Assembly (NCBI RefSeq): GCF_001431645.1
Contig: NZ_LLXU01000050.1
Span: 58,350-122,349, forward strand
DNA: 64,000 nucleotides
Direction: 5' to 3'
Source: Stenotrophomonas panacihumi
GTDB taxonomy: Bacteria; Pseudomonadota; Gammaproteobacteria; Xanthomonadales; Xanthomonadaceae
The notes beneath the pieces are model-generated. The model was not told where the DNA came from. It was given only the letters and a program-made list of their open reading frames with translations, and ran no database searches. The stretch's first letter is position 1, and each line of letters begins with the position of its first letter. Below, piece by piece: positions 44,342 to 51,681 of the stretch. Position numbers and translations under genes: made by a program.

Positions 44342-44767
44342 ATGCGAAAGGGGATCCGGATCGCGCTGGCGAGCGTGCTGATGCTGCTGGCGGTGTCGTC
44401 GATGGCGTCCAGCCGGTCGCAGCGGCGCATCCTTGACGAGGTCCAGGCCGCCTATGCGGCCGCGGTGCGCTGGAACGATTTCGACACCGCCCAGGAAATG
44501 CTGGACCCCGAGTACCGCAAGGACCACCCGCAGTCGGACCTGGAGCGCGCGCGCTACGAACAGGTGCAGATCTCCGGCTACCGCGAGCTGCGCGCCGGCA
44601 ATGGCGCCACCGACAACGAGGTCTTCCGTGACGTCGAACTGCGGGTGATCAACCGCAACACCCAGGCCGAGCGCACGGTCCGCGTCCGCGAGACCTGGCG
44701 CTGGGACCCGGAAGCCAAGCAGTGGTGGCTCGCCTCGGGCCTGCCGGACCTGTGGCGGGGCGAATAA
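44342..44767 (+). CDS. Small secreted protein, possibly NTF2-like
   Basis: 141 residues. A signal-like N-terminus (IALASVLMLLAVSSMASS) is followed by RILDEVQAAYAAAVRWNDFDTAQEML, DPEYRKDHPQSD, and beta-strand-like VELRVINRNTQAERTVRV with a Trp-rich end (ETWRWDPEAKQWWL). The helix-then-sheet pattern resembles SnoaL/NTF2-like folds, but no family is certain. It starts 32 bases after the YiiD-type gene and may be read with it. Periplasmic location is expected. Confidence 0.7.
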   Translation: MRKGIRIALASVLMLLAVSSMASSRSQRRILDEVQAAYAAAVRWNDFDTAQEMLDPEYRKDHPQSDLERARYEQVQISGYRELRAGNGATDNEVFRDVELRVINRNTQAERTVRVRETWRWDPEAKQWWLASGLPDLWRGE

Positions 44768-44845
44768 GGCCCCCGGCCGCCCCGTCCCGTCCCCGTCTTC
44801 GGGCTGTGCGACAATCGCCGCCCGCTCACCAGACCCCCTGAAGCC

Positions 44846-45280
44846 GTGAATTTCGAAGAACTGCTGGCCTTTGCCGGGCGCAACCCGTTCCTGTCGATCG
44901 TTTTCGTTGGCCTGACCATCGCCATCGTCTATACCGAGATCGCCCGCCTGTTCCGCGGTTTCGCCGGCATCAAGCCCGCCGAACTGACCCGCCTGATGAA
45001 CGCGGACAACGCGGTGGTGGTGGACCTGTCGGCCGGCGCGGACTTCGAGAAGGGCCACATCGCCGGCAGCCGCAACGTGCAGGTCGCCCAGTTCGGCCCG
45101 GAACACAAGTCGGTCGCCGAGGCGAAGCAGAAGCCGGTCGTGCTGGTGTGCCGCACCGGCAACTCGACCGCCGCGGCCAAGCAGCTCAAGAAGGCCGGCT
45201 TCGAGAAGGTCTACGTGCTGGAGGGTGGTATCCCGGCATGGCAGCAGGCCGAATTGCCCCTGGTGAAGGGCCGCGCCTGA
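44846..45280 (+). CDS. Membrane-anchored rhodanese domain protein (YibN-like)
   Basis: 144 residues from GTG 44846. One membrane helix (about 15-33, LSIVFVGLTIAIVYTEIA) is followed by a rhodanese domain with DLSAGADFEKGHIAGSRNV and the active-site loop VCRTGNST with Cys102. It should transfer sulfane sulfur or act as a thiol enzyme at the cytoplasmic face. The E. coli counterpart YibN precedes grxC-secB-gpsA; here secB and gpsA follow, but grxC is absent. GACAAT at 44810-44815 is a likely -10. Confidence 0.9.
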   Translation: MNFEELLAFAGRNPFLSIVFVGLTIAIVYTEIARLFRGFAGIKPAELTRLMNADNAVVVDLSAGADFEKGHIAGSRNVQVAQFGPEHKSVAEAKQKPVVLVCRTGNSTAAAKQLKKAGFEKVYVLEGGIPAWQQAELPLVKGRA

Positions 45281-45328
45281 CCCCATTGCTGCCTGAGCGC
45301 CGCGTGCCGGCGCCCCCCGCGACAGGCA

Positions 45329-45337
45329 TGTGATAAT
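45329..45337 (+). promoter_or_regulatory. Extended -10 promoter of secB
   Basis: TGTGATAAT combines the TG extension with the hexamer GATAAT (45332-45337). Transcription near 45344 would give a ~33-base leader containing GGAG before the ATG at 45377. No clear -35 is present, as is usual for extended -10 promoters. Confidence 0.5.
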
Positions 45338-45376
45338 CCCGATTCATCAACGAAATCAGCTCTACTGGAGTAAGAA

Positions 45377-45892
45377 ATGTCCGACGAAACCAACAACGGC
45401 GCCGTGGCGCCGGCCGACGCCGCTGCCGGCCCCGCGTTCACCATCGAAAAGATCTACGTCAAGGACGTTTCGTTCGAGTCCCCGAACGCGCCTGCCGTGT
45501 TCAACGAGGCCGTGCAGCCGGAGCTGCAGCTCAACCTCAACCAGAAGGTGCAGCGCCTGAACGAGAACGCGTTCGAGGTGGTGCTGGCGATCACCCTGAC
45601 CTGCAGCGCCGGCGGCCGTACCGCGTACGTGGCCGAAGTGCAGCAGGCCGGCGTGTTCGGCCTGGTCGGCCTGGAGCCGCAGGCGATCGACGTGCTGCTC
45701 GGCACCCAGTGCCCGAACATCCTGTTCCCGTACGTGCGCAGTCTGGTCAGCGACCTGATCCAGGCCGGCGGCTTCCCGCCGTTCTACCTGCAGCCGATCA
45801 ACTTCGAGGCGCTGTACGCCGAGAGCCTGCGCCAGCGCGCGCAGGGCGGCGAGCCCTCGCTGGCTGATTCGGAGCCGGCCGGCAACGCCTGA
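45377..45892 (+). CDS. secB: Protein-export chaperone SecB
   Basis: 171 residues. The acidic N-terminus and core [32 protein letters not shown] and [18 protein letters not shown] (each given in part) are diagnostic of SecB. The tetramer keeps preproteins unfolded and delivers them to SecA. The N-terminal Ala/Pro tail and the acidic C-terminus are slightly longer than in E. coli (155 residues). GGAGTAAGAA precedes the ATG, and gpsA follows 22 bases later. Confidence 0.97.
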   Translation: MSDETNNGAVAPADAAAGPAFTIEKIYVKDVSFESPNAPAVFNEAVQPELQLNLNQKVQRLNENAFEVVLAITLTCSAGGRTAYVAEVQQAGVFGLVGLEPQAIDVLLGTQCPNILFPYVRSLVSDLIQAGGFPPFYLQPINFEALYAESLRQRAQGGEPSLADSEPAGNA

Positions 45893-45914
45893 GCGTTGAC
45901 TGGCTGATCCTCGG

Positions 45915-46940
45915 ATGAGCGATCAAAAGCAGAAAATCGCCGTCCTCGGCGCCGGCTCCTGGGGCACCGCGCTCGCCGCGCTGGTGTCGCGGCATGGTCA
46001 TCCGACCGTGCTGTGGGGCCGCGACGCGGCGGTGATCGAGGCGATCGACCGCCAGCACGAGAACCCGCGCTACCTGCCGGGCATCGCGCTGCCGGACGGC
46101 CTGCGCGCCACCACCGACCTGGCGTCGGCGGTGGAGGGCGCGGGCTGGATCCTGGTGGTGGTGCCTTCGCATGCGTTCACCGAGACGGTGCGCACGCTGG
46201 CGCCGCTGCGTCCGCAAGGCGCGGGCGTGGCGTGGGCGACGAAGGGCTTCGAGCCGGGCTCGGGCCGCTTCCTGCACGAGGTGGCCGGGGAAATCCTCGG
46301 CGATGCGGTGCCGCTGGCGGTGGTGACCGGTCCTTCCTTCGCGAAGGAAGTGACCCTGGGCCTGCCGACGGCGATCACCGTGCATGGCGACGACGCCGAG
46401 TTCGCGCAGCAGGTGGCCGAGGCGATGCACGGTCCGACGTTCCGCGCCTATACCGGCGATGACATGGTCGGTGCGGAGCTGGGCGGCGCGATGAAGAACG
46501 TGCTGGCCGTGGCCACCGGCGTGGCCGATGGCATGCAGCTCGGGCTCAATGCGCGCGCTGGCCTGATCACGCGCGGCCTCAACGAGATGCTGCGGCTGGC
46601 GGCGGTGATCGGGGCGCGCCCCGAGACGCTGATGGGCCTGGCCGGGTTGGGCGACCTGGTGCTGACGTGCACGGGCGATCTGTCGCGCAATCGTCGGCTG
46701 GGCCTGGCGCTGGGCCGTGGGCAGAGCCTGGGCGATGCGGTGCGCGAGATCGGGCAGGTGGTCGAGTCCGTGCAGACGGCCGACGAGGTGATGCGGCAGG
46801 CCGAGGCACATGGCATCGAGCTGCCAATCTCCAACGCGGTGCGCGCGGTATTGCATGGCGAGCTGACGCCGGAAGCCGGGTTGCGGGGGTTGCTGGCGCG
46901 GGAGCAGAAGCCGGAGTATCCGGCTACGTTGTTCCAGTAA
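45915..46940 (+). CDS. gpsA: NAD(P)-dependent glycerol-3-phosphate dehydrogenase
   Basis: 341 residues. The Rossmann motif [10 protein letters not shown] lies near residues 12-21, [17 protein letters not shown] and GPSFAKEV follow, and the catalytic Lys lies in [14 protein letters not shown]. The C-terminal helical domain has [20 protein letters not shown]. It reduces dihydroxyacetone phosphate to sn-glycerol-3-phosphate for phospholipid synthesis. It is co-transcribed with secB and followed by a clear terminator. Confidence 0.97.
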   Translation: MSDQKQKIAVLGAGSWGTALAALVSRHGHPTVLWGRDAAVIEAIDRQHENPRYLPGIALPDGLRATTDLASAVEGAGWILVVVPSHAFTETVRTLAPLRPQGAGVAWATKGFEPGSGRFLHEVAGEILGDAVPLAVVTGPSFAKEVTLGLPTAITVHGDDAEFAQQVAEAMHGPTFRAYTGDDMVGAELGGAMKNVLAVATGVADGMQLGLNARAGLITRGLNEMLRLAAVIGARPETLMGLAGLGDLVLTCTGDLSRNRRLGLALGRGQSLGDAVREIGQVVESVQTADEVMRQAEAHGIELPISNAVRAVLHGELTPEAGLRGLLAREQKPEYPATLFQ

Positions 46941-46968
46941 GCGCGTTCTTGCGATTGGGGAATGGATG

Positions 46969-47000
46969 AGCCTGGCTTCGGCCGGGCTTTTTCGTTTTTT
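46969..47000 (+). terminator. Rho-independent terminator of gpsA
   Basis: AGCCTGGC and GCCGGGCT form an 8-bp stem (one G-U pair) closed by a stable TTCG loop and followed by TTTTTCGTTTTTT. It is the best terminator on the plus strand in the window. The 336-base gap 46941-47276 holds this, the palindromic repeat and the ax21 terminator, and no gene. Confidence 0.85.
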
Positions 47001-47032
47001 GTGCGCTTTGCACGCTCGGGGGCTATCGCGCG

Positions 47033-47140
47033 GCGTCCGGACGCAGGGCCCTTTCGGGACACGCCGTGAACCCATCCATGGGGGCTCGTCGGCGACATCC
47101 ATGTCGCCAACGGTCCCGAAAGGGCCCTGCCCCCGGACGC
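47033..47140. repeat. Long palindromic dispersed repeat, copy 2 (inverted core)
   Basis: Arms at 47033-47060 and 47113-47140 are 28 bases each with two mismatches (starting GCGTCCGG and ending CGGGAC). The core is the reverse complement of the copy 1 core with about four substitutions. The inner hairpin GGCGACAT-CC-ATGTCGCC is kept. Outer arm sequence differs from copy 1 (GGGCCCTTT versus AAGCCCCAT) but remains paired. It too lies between convergent genes. Confidence 0.85.
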
Positions 47141-47202
47141 CCGATAACTTCCTGTGTGCTGACCGGAAGTCAAAAGCGCGGCGTCTGCTGGTTCGGGTGG
47201 GC

Positions 47203-47233
47203 AAAAAAAAGAAGCCCGGCATGGCCGGGCTTC
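47203..47233 (-). terminator. Rho-independent terminator of the ax21 gene
   Basis: Read on the minus strand, GAAGCCCGGC and GCCGGGCTTC form a perfect 10-bp stem with a 3-base loop, followed by eight T (eight A at 47203-47210 on the plus strand). It lies 44 bases after the ax21-like stop. Confidence 0.88.
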
Positions 47234-47276
47234 GGGTTGCGACACGGGAGAGAGCGTGTCGCGCCTTGCGTTGTAC

Positions 47277-47858
47277 TTACCAGCTCAGGCGCGGGCCGAC
47301 CGACCACTGGACGTCGCCGTTGTCGGTGTACATCTTGACGTCGCCGCTCAGCGCCCAGTTCTTGTTGAAGTTGAACTGGCCACCCAGGCGGCCGTAGAAC
47401 TCGCCTTCCGGGTTGATGTTGTCGCGCTTGGCGTAGTCTTCGTAACCGGCCAGCAGGTAGGCCGAGAAACGCGGGCCGAAGGAGTTGTTGACGCCCACTT
47501 CAGTGGCCCAGCCGTTGAAATCCTTCCCGTAATGTTCCGGATCCCAGTTCTGGTAGGACACGCGCGCCAGCAGGTCGGTGCTGTTGCTGATCGCGTAGTT
47601 GTAGCCCAGGCCCACGTTCCACTGGTTCACGTCCAGGTCGCCCGCGCCATCGAACTTCTGCTTGGCATAACCGGCGAAGACGTGGAAGTTCGGGTGGAAC
47701 GCGTAGGAACCCTTGATGCCCCAGCCATCGGCGTCCGGGCCGTCGACGTTGGTCTTGATGTAGTCGCCTTCCACATAGTTGTAGGAGATGTTGTCGGCGG
47801 CGGAAGCGGCGAACGGGAGGGCGGCCAGCAGGCCCAGGGCAAGCAACGAAGTCTTCAT
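47277..47858 (-). CDS. ax21: Ax21-family outer-membrane beta-barrel protein
   Basis: 193 residues. The signal peptide MKTSLLALGLLAALPFAASA is almost that of Xanthomonas Ax21, and the mature N-terminus ADNISYNYVEGDYIKTNVDG closely resembles the segment once studied as the axYS22 peptide. Alternating strands with Tyr/Trp girdles (VGLGYNYAISN, RLGGQFNFNKNWALSG) end in the aromatic GPRLSW, as in small outer-membrane barrels. The family is abundant in Xanthomonadaceae and affects biofilm and motility; the earlier claim that it triggers rice XA21 was retracted. A clear terminator follows, and the gene appears monocistronic. Confidence 0.9.
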   Translation of the reverse strand: MKTSLLALGLLAALPFAASAADNISYNYVEGDYIKTNVDGPDADGWGIKGSYAFHPNFHVFAGYAKQKFDGAGDLDVNQWNVGLGYNYAISNSTDLLARVSYQNWDPEHYGKDFNGWATEVGVNNSFGPRFSAYLLAGYEDYAKRDNINPEGEFYGRLGGQFNFNKNWALSGDVKMYTDNGDVQWSVGPRLSW

Positions 47859-47920
47859 TGGGTATTACCTGTTCTTTATTGTTGGTGGTCGGCGCTGAGG
47901 CGGATGCCGTTCGCTGCCGA

Positions 47921-47948
47921 CATGTAAATTCTCTGTTATTCGCCTCAA
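47921..47948 (-). promoter_or_regulatory. Possible promoter of the ax21 gene
   Basis: On the minus strand TTGAGG (47948-47943) and TACATG (47926-47921) are separated by 16 bases in a locally AT-rich stretch. The resulting leader would be about 55 bases. Match to consensus is moderate. The rest of the 273-base gap to the FMN reductase gene shows no other recognisable feature. Confidence 0.35.
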
Positions 47949-48131
47949 TCGCCACTGAATTTCTGCATGAGTGCAGCGTTAACCGCGTGCGTTGTTCAGC
48001 GCGCGATCCTTGTTTATTTCGAGGCAAAAGCGCACGCGGGCGCGTTGCAGATCGCGCGATGGCGAAGCAATCCGAAATTTCTTAGAAGCGTGCGCATGGC
48101 GCGCACGCGAACGCGGATGACGCGCGGCGGA

Positions 48132-48689
48132 TCAGCGTCCGAGCGTGGAAAAGCGCGCGAAGCCCTGCAGGAAATCGGCCAGGCGCTGGCGCGTGACCGG
48201 GTCGGAAAGTTGCCCCTGTGCGTCGATGAGCTGTGCGGCATGCGAGACCATCAAACGGCCACCGGCCCACTGGCGCGTGCCGAGCGTGCGCAGGATCGGC
48301 AACCATGCCGCCTGCGAGAGCTGCGTGCCGAAGCCGCCCGGCGAGGCGCCGATCACCGCGAAGGGACGGTCGCCGAAGACGCGGGCGATGTCGCTGGACG
48401 GGCGCGACAGCCAGTCGATCGCGTTCTTGAACACGCCAGGCACGCCGTTGTTGTACTCCGGGGTGACCAGCAGCACGCCGTCGGCGGCGACGATCTTTTC
48501 CTTCAACACGGCCACCGCCTCGGGCACGCCCTCGCGCTGTTCGACGTCGCCGTCGTACAGCGGAATGCCGTGCAGGGTCACGCCTTCCAGTTCGATGCCG
48601 TCACCGGCGACATCTACCGCGGCACGCAGCAGGGCGGTGTTGAACGAGCCAGCGCGCAGGCTGCCGGAAATGCCGAGGAGACGGGCCAT
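48132..48689 (-). CDS. NAD(P)H-dependent FMN reductase (ChrR/YieF-like)
   Basis: 185 residues of the flavodoxin-like FMN reductase family. The FMN phosphate loop is GSLRAGSFNTALL at residues 9-21, the conserved TPEYNNGVPGVFKNAIDWLS near 80-99 binds the flavin ring, and GASPGGFGTQLSQ follows. Such enzymes reduce quinones, chromate or azo dyes by two electrons and limit oxidative stress. CATAAT lies upstream on the minus strand (start expected ~25 bases before the ATG). It is in the same orientation as ax21 but separated by 273 bases. Confidence 0.9.
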   Translation of the reverse strand: MARLLGISGSLRAGSFNTALLRAAVDVAGDGIELEGVTLHGIPLYDGDVEQREGVPEAVAVLKEKIVAADGVLLVTPEYNNGVPGVFKNAIDWLSRPSSDIARVFGDRPFAVIGASPGGFGTQLSQAAWLPILRTLGTRQWAGGRLMVSHAAQLIDAQGQLSDPVTRQRLADFLQGFARFSTLGR

Positions 48690-48744
48690 GGGAAGTTCGT
48701 TGCGGAAGGGGTGCGGCGATTATGCAGTGCCCCGCGCGCAGCGC

Positions 48745-49224
48745 TCACTGCCCGCCGGCAAACCCGAGCTGTCGCCAGGCTTCGAACACGACCACGGCCA
48801 CACTGTTGGACAGATTGAGGCTGCGGTTGTCCGGGCGCATCGGCAGGCGCAGGCGCTGTGGCTCGGGAATCGCGTCGAGCACGTCGGCGGGCAGGCCGCG
48901 GGTTTCGGCGCCGAACAGGAAGGCATCACCGGGCGCGAAGGCGCAGGTGTCATAGCGCACCTGGCCGCGGGTACTCAGCGCGAAGAGGCGCTTGGGGGCG
49001 ATCTGGGCCAGGGCGGTGGCAAGGTCCGGGTGGACCTGCAGGCTGGCATATTCGTGATAGTCCAGGCCGGCGCGCTTGAGCTGGCGATCGCTCAGGTCGA
49101 AACCGAGCGGTTCGATCAGGTGCAGCCGCGCGCCGGTGTTGGCGCAAAGGCGGATCACGTTGCCCGTGTTGGGCGGAATTTCCGGCTGGTACAGCAGTAC
49201 ATCGAAGAAGGGCGGCTCGCTCAT
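48745..49224 (-). CDS. trmL: tRNA (cytidine/uridine-2'-O-)-methyltransferase TrmL
   Basis: 159 residues of the SPOUT family with the trefoil-knot SAM site. [24 protein letters not shown] (in part) is the signature, and FGAETRGLP and [19 protein letters not shown] form the knot. TrmL methylates the wobble ribose of tRNA-Leu anticodons. On the minus strand TAGAAT (plus 49231-49236) is followed by six bases and then the ATG, so transcription should start at the start codon, giving a leaderless mRNA; no Shine-Dalgarno is present. Confidence 0.94.
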   Translation of the reverse strand: MSEPPFFDVLLYQPEIPPNTGNVIRLCANTGARLHLIEPLGFDLSDRQLKRAGLDYHEYASLQVHPDLATALAQIAPKRLFALSTRGQVRYDTCAFAPGDAFLFGAETRGLPADVLDAIPEPQRLRLPMRPDNRSLNLSNSVAVVVFEAWRQLGFAGGQ

Positions 49225-49230
49225 CGGCGA

Positions 49231-49236
49231 ATTCTA
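49231..49236 (-). promoter_or_regulatory. -10 hexamer of a leaderless trmL
   Basis: TAGAAT on the minus strand matches the -10 consensus at five of six positions; seven bases from its last T is the A of the trmL ATG at 49224. Confidence 0.5.
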
Positions 49237-49274
49237 GCCGCCACCGGCCGGCCTGGCAGGCCGACCGGCAGGGC

Positions 49275-49739
49275 TCAGAACTGCGCCTGGACGCGGACCA
49301 TCTCACCCAGCAGGGCTTCCAGCTGGCTCGGCGACGGCTGCAGGTGCGGCACCGGCAGGTTGACGATGACCTGGCCCAGCAGGGCGGCGATCGACGCGCT
49401 GGTGGCGTCGGCGCTGGCGACCGGGGTGGCGGCGTTGTCCAGCTCGGCGCGCTGTTCGGCCGAAGGACGCACCTCGACCGAGGCCAGGGTCACGACGCGC
49501 TGGGCGGCAGCCTGCTCGGCCTGCAGTTCCAGGATCTGGCCGACGGTCGGGCGAACCTGCACGGCAGCCAGCGTCGGGATGTCGCTGTTGAGTTCGTGTT
49601 CGCGCTGGGCGATCTGCTCGGCGGACGGGCGGACCTGCACGGCGTCCAGGGTGTTGATCGTGGCGGCCTGGGCACTCATCGAACCGAAAACCGAACCGGC
49701 GGCGAGGGCGAGGGCGACGCTCAGAGACTTGGTGTTCAT
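49275..49739 (-). CDS. Secreted protein with repeated V-x-VRPS motif, unknown function
   Basis: 154 residues. A signal peptide ends at SMSAQA (about residue 24). Three units of about 28-30 residues follow, each beginning TLxAVQVRPS-like: TLDAVQVRPSAEQIAQRE, TLAAVQVRPTVGQILELQ and TLASVEVRPSAEQRAELD. A fourth, degenerate unit (PHLQPSPSQLEALL) is near the C-terminus. Between repeats the sequence is Gln/Glu/Ala-rich and probably helical. No cysteine occurs. I do not recognise a function. The ATG at 49739 is supported by the signal peptide and a good -35 upstream; a longer open frame to 49925 crosses that promoter. Confidence 0.75.
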   Translation of the reverse strand: MNTKSLSVALALAAGSVFGSMSAQAATINTLDAVQVRPSAEQIAQREHELNSDIPTLAAVQVRPTVGQILELQAEQAAAQRVVTLASVEVRPSAEQRAELDNAATPVASADATSASIAALLGQVIVNLPVPHLQPSPSQLEALLGEMVRVQAQF

Positions 49740-50139
49740 GACGGTACCTGTTGTGGTGTGGGTGAGCGGTGGTGTGGTAGTAAGGTAGTACACCAGATCA
49801 GACGGGTCAAGCGGAATTTCAGATTTCTTGATTTTGTTCAGCGTTTGGTCAGGTTGGTTTTGGTTCTTCCCGGCCACGCCAAGTACAGAGCAGGACGCGT
49901 GCCAACTCCAGGTGATTGATTCCAATGGCTTTTCAGCGTGAGGAAAGTGTCCGCTGTCCGGACACCGCGGCCGCCGAACGCTGTCCGGACGTTCCCGAGG
50001 GGTGTACTACCTGGCCTGACATTCCGGCCCCCGGTGGGCCACTCCAAAGCGCCGGATCCCCATGCGCCAGCTGACCTGCCTTGCCAAATCAACTGGCTGC
50101 GGCACAATCCTGTTCTCCTTTCTTACGACTGCCGCCCGC
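49740..50139. other. Gene-free 400-base stretch with divergent control signals
   Basis: This gap between the VRPS gene (minus) and the DUF4156 gene (plus) has lower GC at 49760-49870. It holds the VRPS-gene promoter, and at 49947-49991 a 7-bp inverted repeat GTGTCCG/CGGACAC plus two copies of TGTCCGGAC (49955 and 49982). CACAAT at 50103-50108 is a likely -10 for the DUF4156 gene. A 36-codon open frame from 49925 lacks a ribosome site and is not called. Confidence 0.5.
49782..49810 (-). promoter_or_regulatory. Sigma-70-like promoter of the VRPS-repeat gene
   Basis: On the minus strand TTGACC (49810-49805) is five of six to the -35 consensus, and 17 bases later comes TACCTT (49787-49782). The predicted leader is about 36 bases and holds ACAGGTA before the ATG. 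Confidence 0.5.
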
Positions 50140-50460
50140 ATGCGCGTCCTGATTGCCGCCAGCCTGATTTCCCTCGCCGCTGCCGCCTGCACCTGGGTGC
50201 CGATCGAACCGGATGGCAAGGCGGTCCGCGTGATCCCGCCGGGCGCCGTGCCGGCCAACTGCCAGCAGAAGGGCGAGGTCGTGGTGTCGGTGAAGAACAA
50301 GGTCGGCTTCTACAACCGCAACCCCCTGCGCGTGCAGGAAGAACTGGAAACCCTGGCCCGCAACGAGGCCCCCAGCGCCGGCGCCAACGCCGTCCAGGCC
50401 GAGGGCCAGCCGGCCGACGGCAGCCAGCGCTTCAACGCTTATCTGTGCAGCGGACGCTGA
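50140..50460 (+). CDS. DUF4156 lipoprotein
   Basis: 106 residues. The signal LIASLISLAAAAC-type N-terminus ends at Cys17 (AAAAC in part: LAAAACTWVPI), giving a lipoprotein. The mature part matches DUF4156: CTWVPIEPDGKAVRVI, NCQQKGEVVVSVKNKVGFYNR (in part), and a C-terminal ARNEAPSAGANAVQAEG with FNAYLCSG. The fold resembles the RcsF-type small outer-membrane lipoproteins, with two cysteines possibly paired. Function is unknown. The ATG at 50140 is chosen over an upstream in-frame ATG at 50062 because it begins the signal and follows a CACAAT -10 hexamer by a ~25-base leader. Confidence 0.82.
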   Translation: MRVLIAASLISLAAAACTWVPIEPDGKAVRVIPPGAVPANCQQKGEVVVSVKNKVGFYNRNPLRVQEELETLARNEAPSAGANAVQAEGQPADGSQRFNAYLCSGR

Positions 50461-50520
50461 ACCGTTGTGCCCGGGGGCGCTCCCGGGCCTTGTAAAGATG
50501 CGGTGAAGGCTGGCAGGGGC

Positions 50521-50526
50521 TAGAAT
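50521..50526 (+). promoter_or_regulatory. -10 hexamer of oleA
   Basis: TAGAAT is five of six to the -10 consensus; transcription near 50533 leaves a 29-base leader before the oleA ATG. Confidence 0.45.
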
Positions 50527-50561
50527 GGCGCCCCCTCGCCTGACGCCGTGGCGCTACTTCG

Positions 50562-51578
50562 ATGCTCTTCAAGAACGTTTCCATTGCGGGACTCGCGCAT
50601 GTCGATGCGCCGCACACGCTGACGTCCCAGGAAATCAACGCGCGCCTGCAGCCGACCTACGACCGGCTCGGCATCAAGACCGACGTGCTCGGCGACATCG
50701 CCGGCATCCACGCCCGCCGCCTGTGGGACGCGGACGTGCAGGCCTCCGACGCCGCCACCGCCGCCGCGCGCAAGGCGATGGACGATGCCGGCATCACCGC
50801 CGACCAGGTCGGCCTGCTGGTGAACACCTCGGTCAGCCGCGACTACCTGGAGCCTTCGACGGCCAGCATCGTCTCCGGCAACCTCGGCGTCGGCGACCAC
50901 TGCATGACTTTCGACGTCGCCAACGCCTGCCTGGCCTTCATCAATGGCATGGACATCGCCGCGCGCATGCTTGAGCGTGGCGAGATCGACTACGCGCTGG
51001 TCGTCGATGGCGAGACCGCGAACCTGGTCTATGAAAAGACCCTGGAGCGCATGACCTCGCCGAACGTCACCGAGCAGGAGTTCCGCGACGAACTCGCCGC
51101 CCTGACCCTGGGCTGCGGCGCGGCCGCGATGGTGATGGCGCGCAAGGAGCTGGTGCCCGACGCCCCGCAGTACCGCGGCGGCGTGACCCGCTCGGCGACC
51201 GAGTTCAACAAGCTGTGCCGCGGCAACCTGGACCGCATGGTCACCGACACCCGCATGCTGCTGATCGAAGGCATCAAGCTGGCGCAGAAGACCTTCATCG
51301 CCGCCAAGCAGGCGCTGGGCTGGGCGGTGGACGAACTGGACCAGTTCGTCATCCACCAGGTCAGCCGCCCGCACACCGCCGCGTTCGTGAAGTCCTTCGG
51401 CATCGACCCGGCCAAGGTCATGACGATCTTCGGCGAGCACGGCAACATCGGCCCTGCCTCGGTGCCGATCGTGCTGAGCAAGCTCAAGGAGCTGGGCCGC
51501 CTGAAGAAGGGCGACCGCATCGCCCTGCTCGGCATCGGCTCGGGCCTGAACTGCTCGATGGCCGAAGTGGTGTGGTAA
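50562..51578 (+). CDS. oleA: OleA, acyl-CoA head-to-head condensing enzyme
   Basis: 338 residues, nearly identical in pattern to the structurally studied X. campestris OleA. This thiolase-superfamily enzyme joins two fatty acyl-CoAs by non-decarboxylative Claisen condensation to a 2-alkyl-3-ketoacid. The catalytic Cys123 is in ANACLAFING, Glu97 in DYLEPSTAS (the general base, offset by 20 from published numbering because of the tag), and HQVSRPHTAAF and GNIGPASVP supply the His and Asn. It starts the ole cluster and acts in the cytoplasm. An attenuator-like hairpin follows before oleB. Confidence 0.96.
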   Translation: MLFKNVSIAGLAHVDAPHTLTSQEINARLQPTYDRLGIKTDVLGDIAGIHARRLWDADVQASDAATAAARKAMDDAGITADQVGLLVNTSVSRDYLEPSTASIVSGNLGVGDHCMTFDVANACLAFINGMDIAARMLERGEIDYALVVDGETANLVYEKTLERMTSPNVTEQEFRDELAALTLGCGAAAMVMARKELVPDAPQYRGGVTRSATEFNKLCRGNLDRMVTDTRMLLIEGIKLAQKTFIAAKQALGWAVDELDQFVIHQVSRPHTAAFVKSFGIDPAKVMTIFGEHGNIGPASVPIVLSKLKELGRLKKGDRIALLGIGSGLNCSMAEVVW

Positions 51579-51630
51579 CCCGCCGCGCGCCGCTGGCCGG
51601 CGCGCGAACCCGGGGCTGCACCGCAAGACG

Positions 51631-51658
51631 AACGCCCGCGCCGCAAGCCGCGGGCGTT
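51631..51658 (+). terminator. Hairpin between oleA and oleB
   Basis: AACGCCCGCG at 51631-51640 pairs perfectly with 51649-51658 around an 8-base loop, followed by TCATT. The short T-run suggests partial termination, so oleA mRNA would exceed oleB. Confidence 0.6.
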
Positions 51659-51681
51659 TCATTGTCCGCAAGAGGAATCCG

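Noticed and set aside
49740..49925. An N-terminal extension of the VRPS-repeat protein
   Set aside because: It crosses a good promoter and would bury the signal peptide inside the protein.
49925..50065. A short open frame on the plus strand with CPD repeats
   Set aside because: It has no ribosome site and is explained by the TGTCCGGAC repeats.
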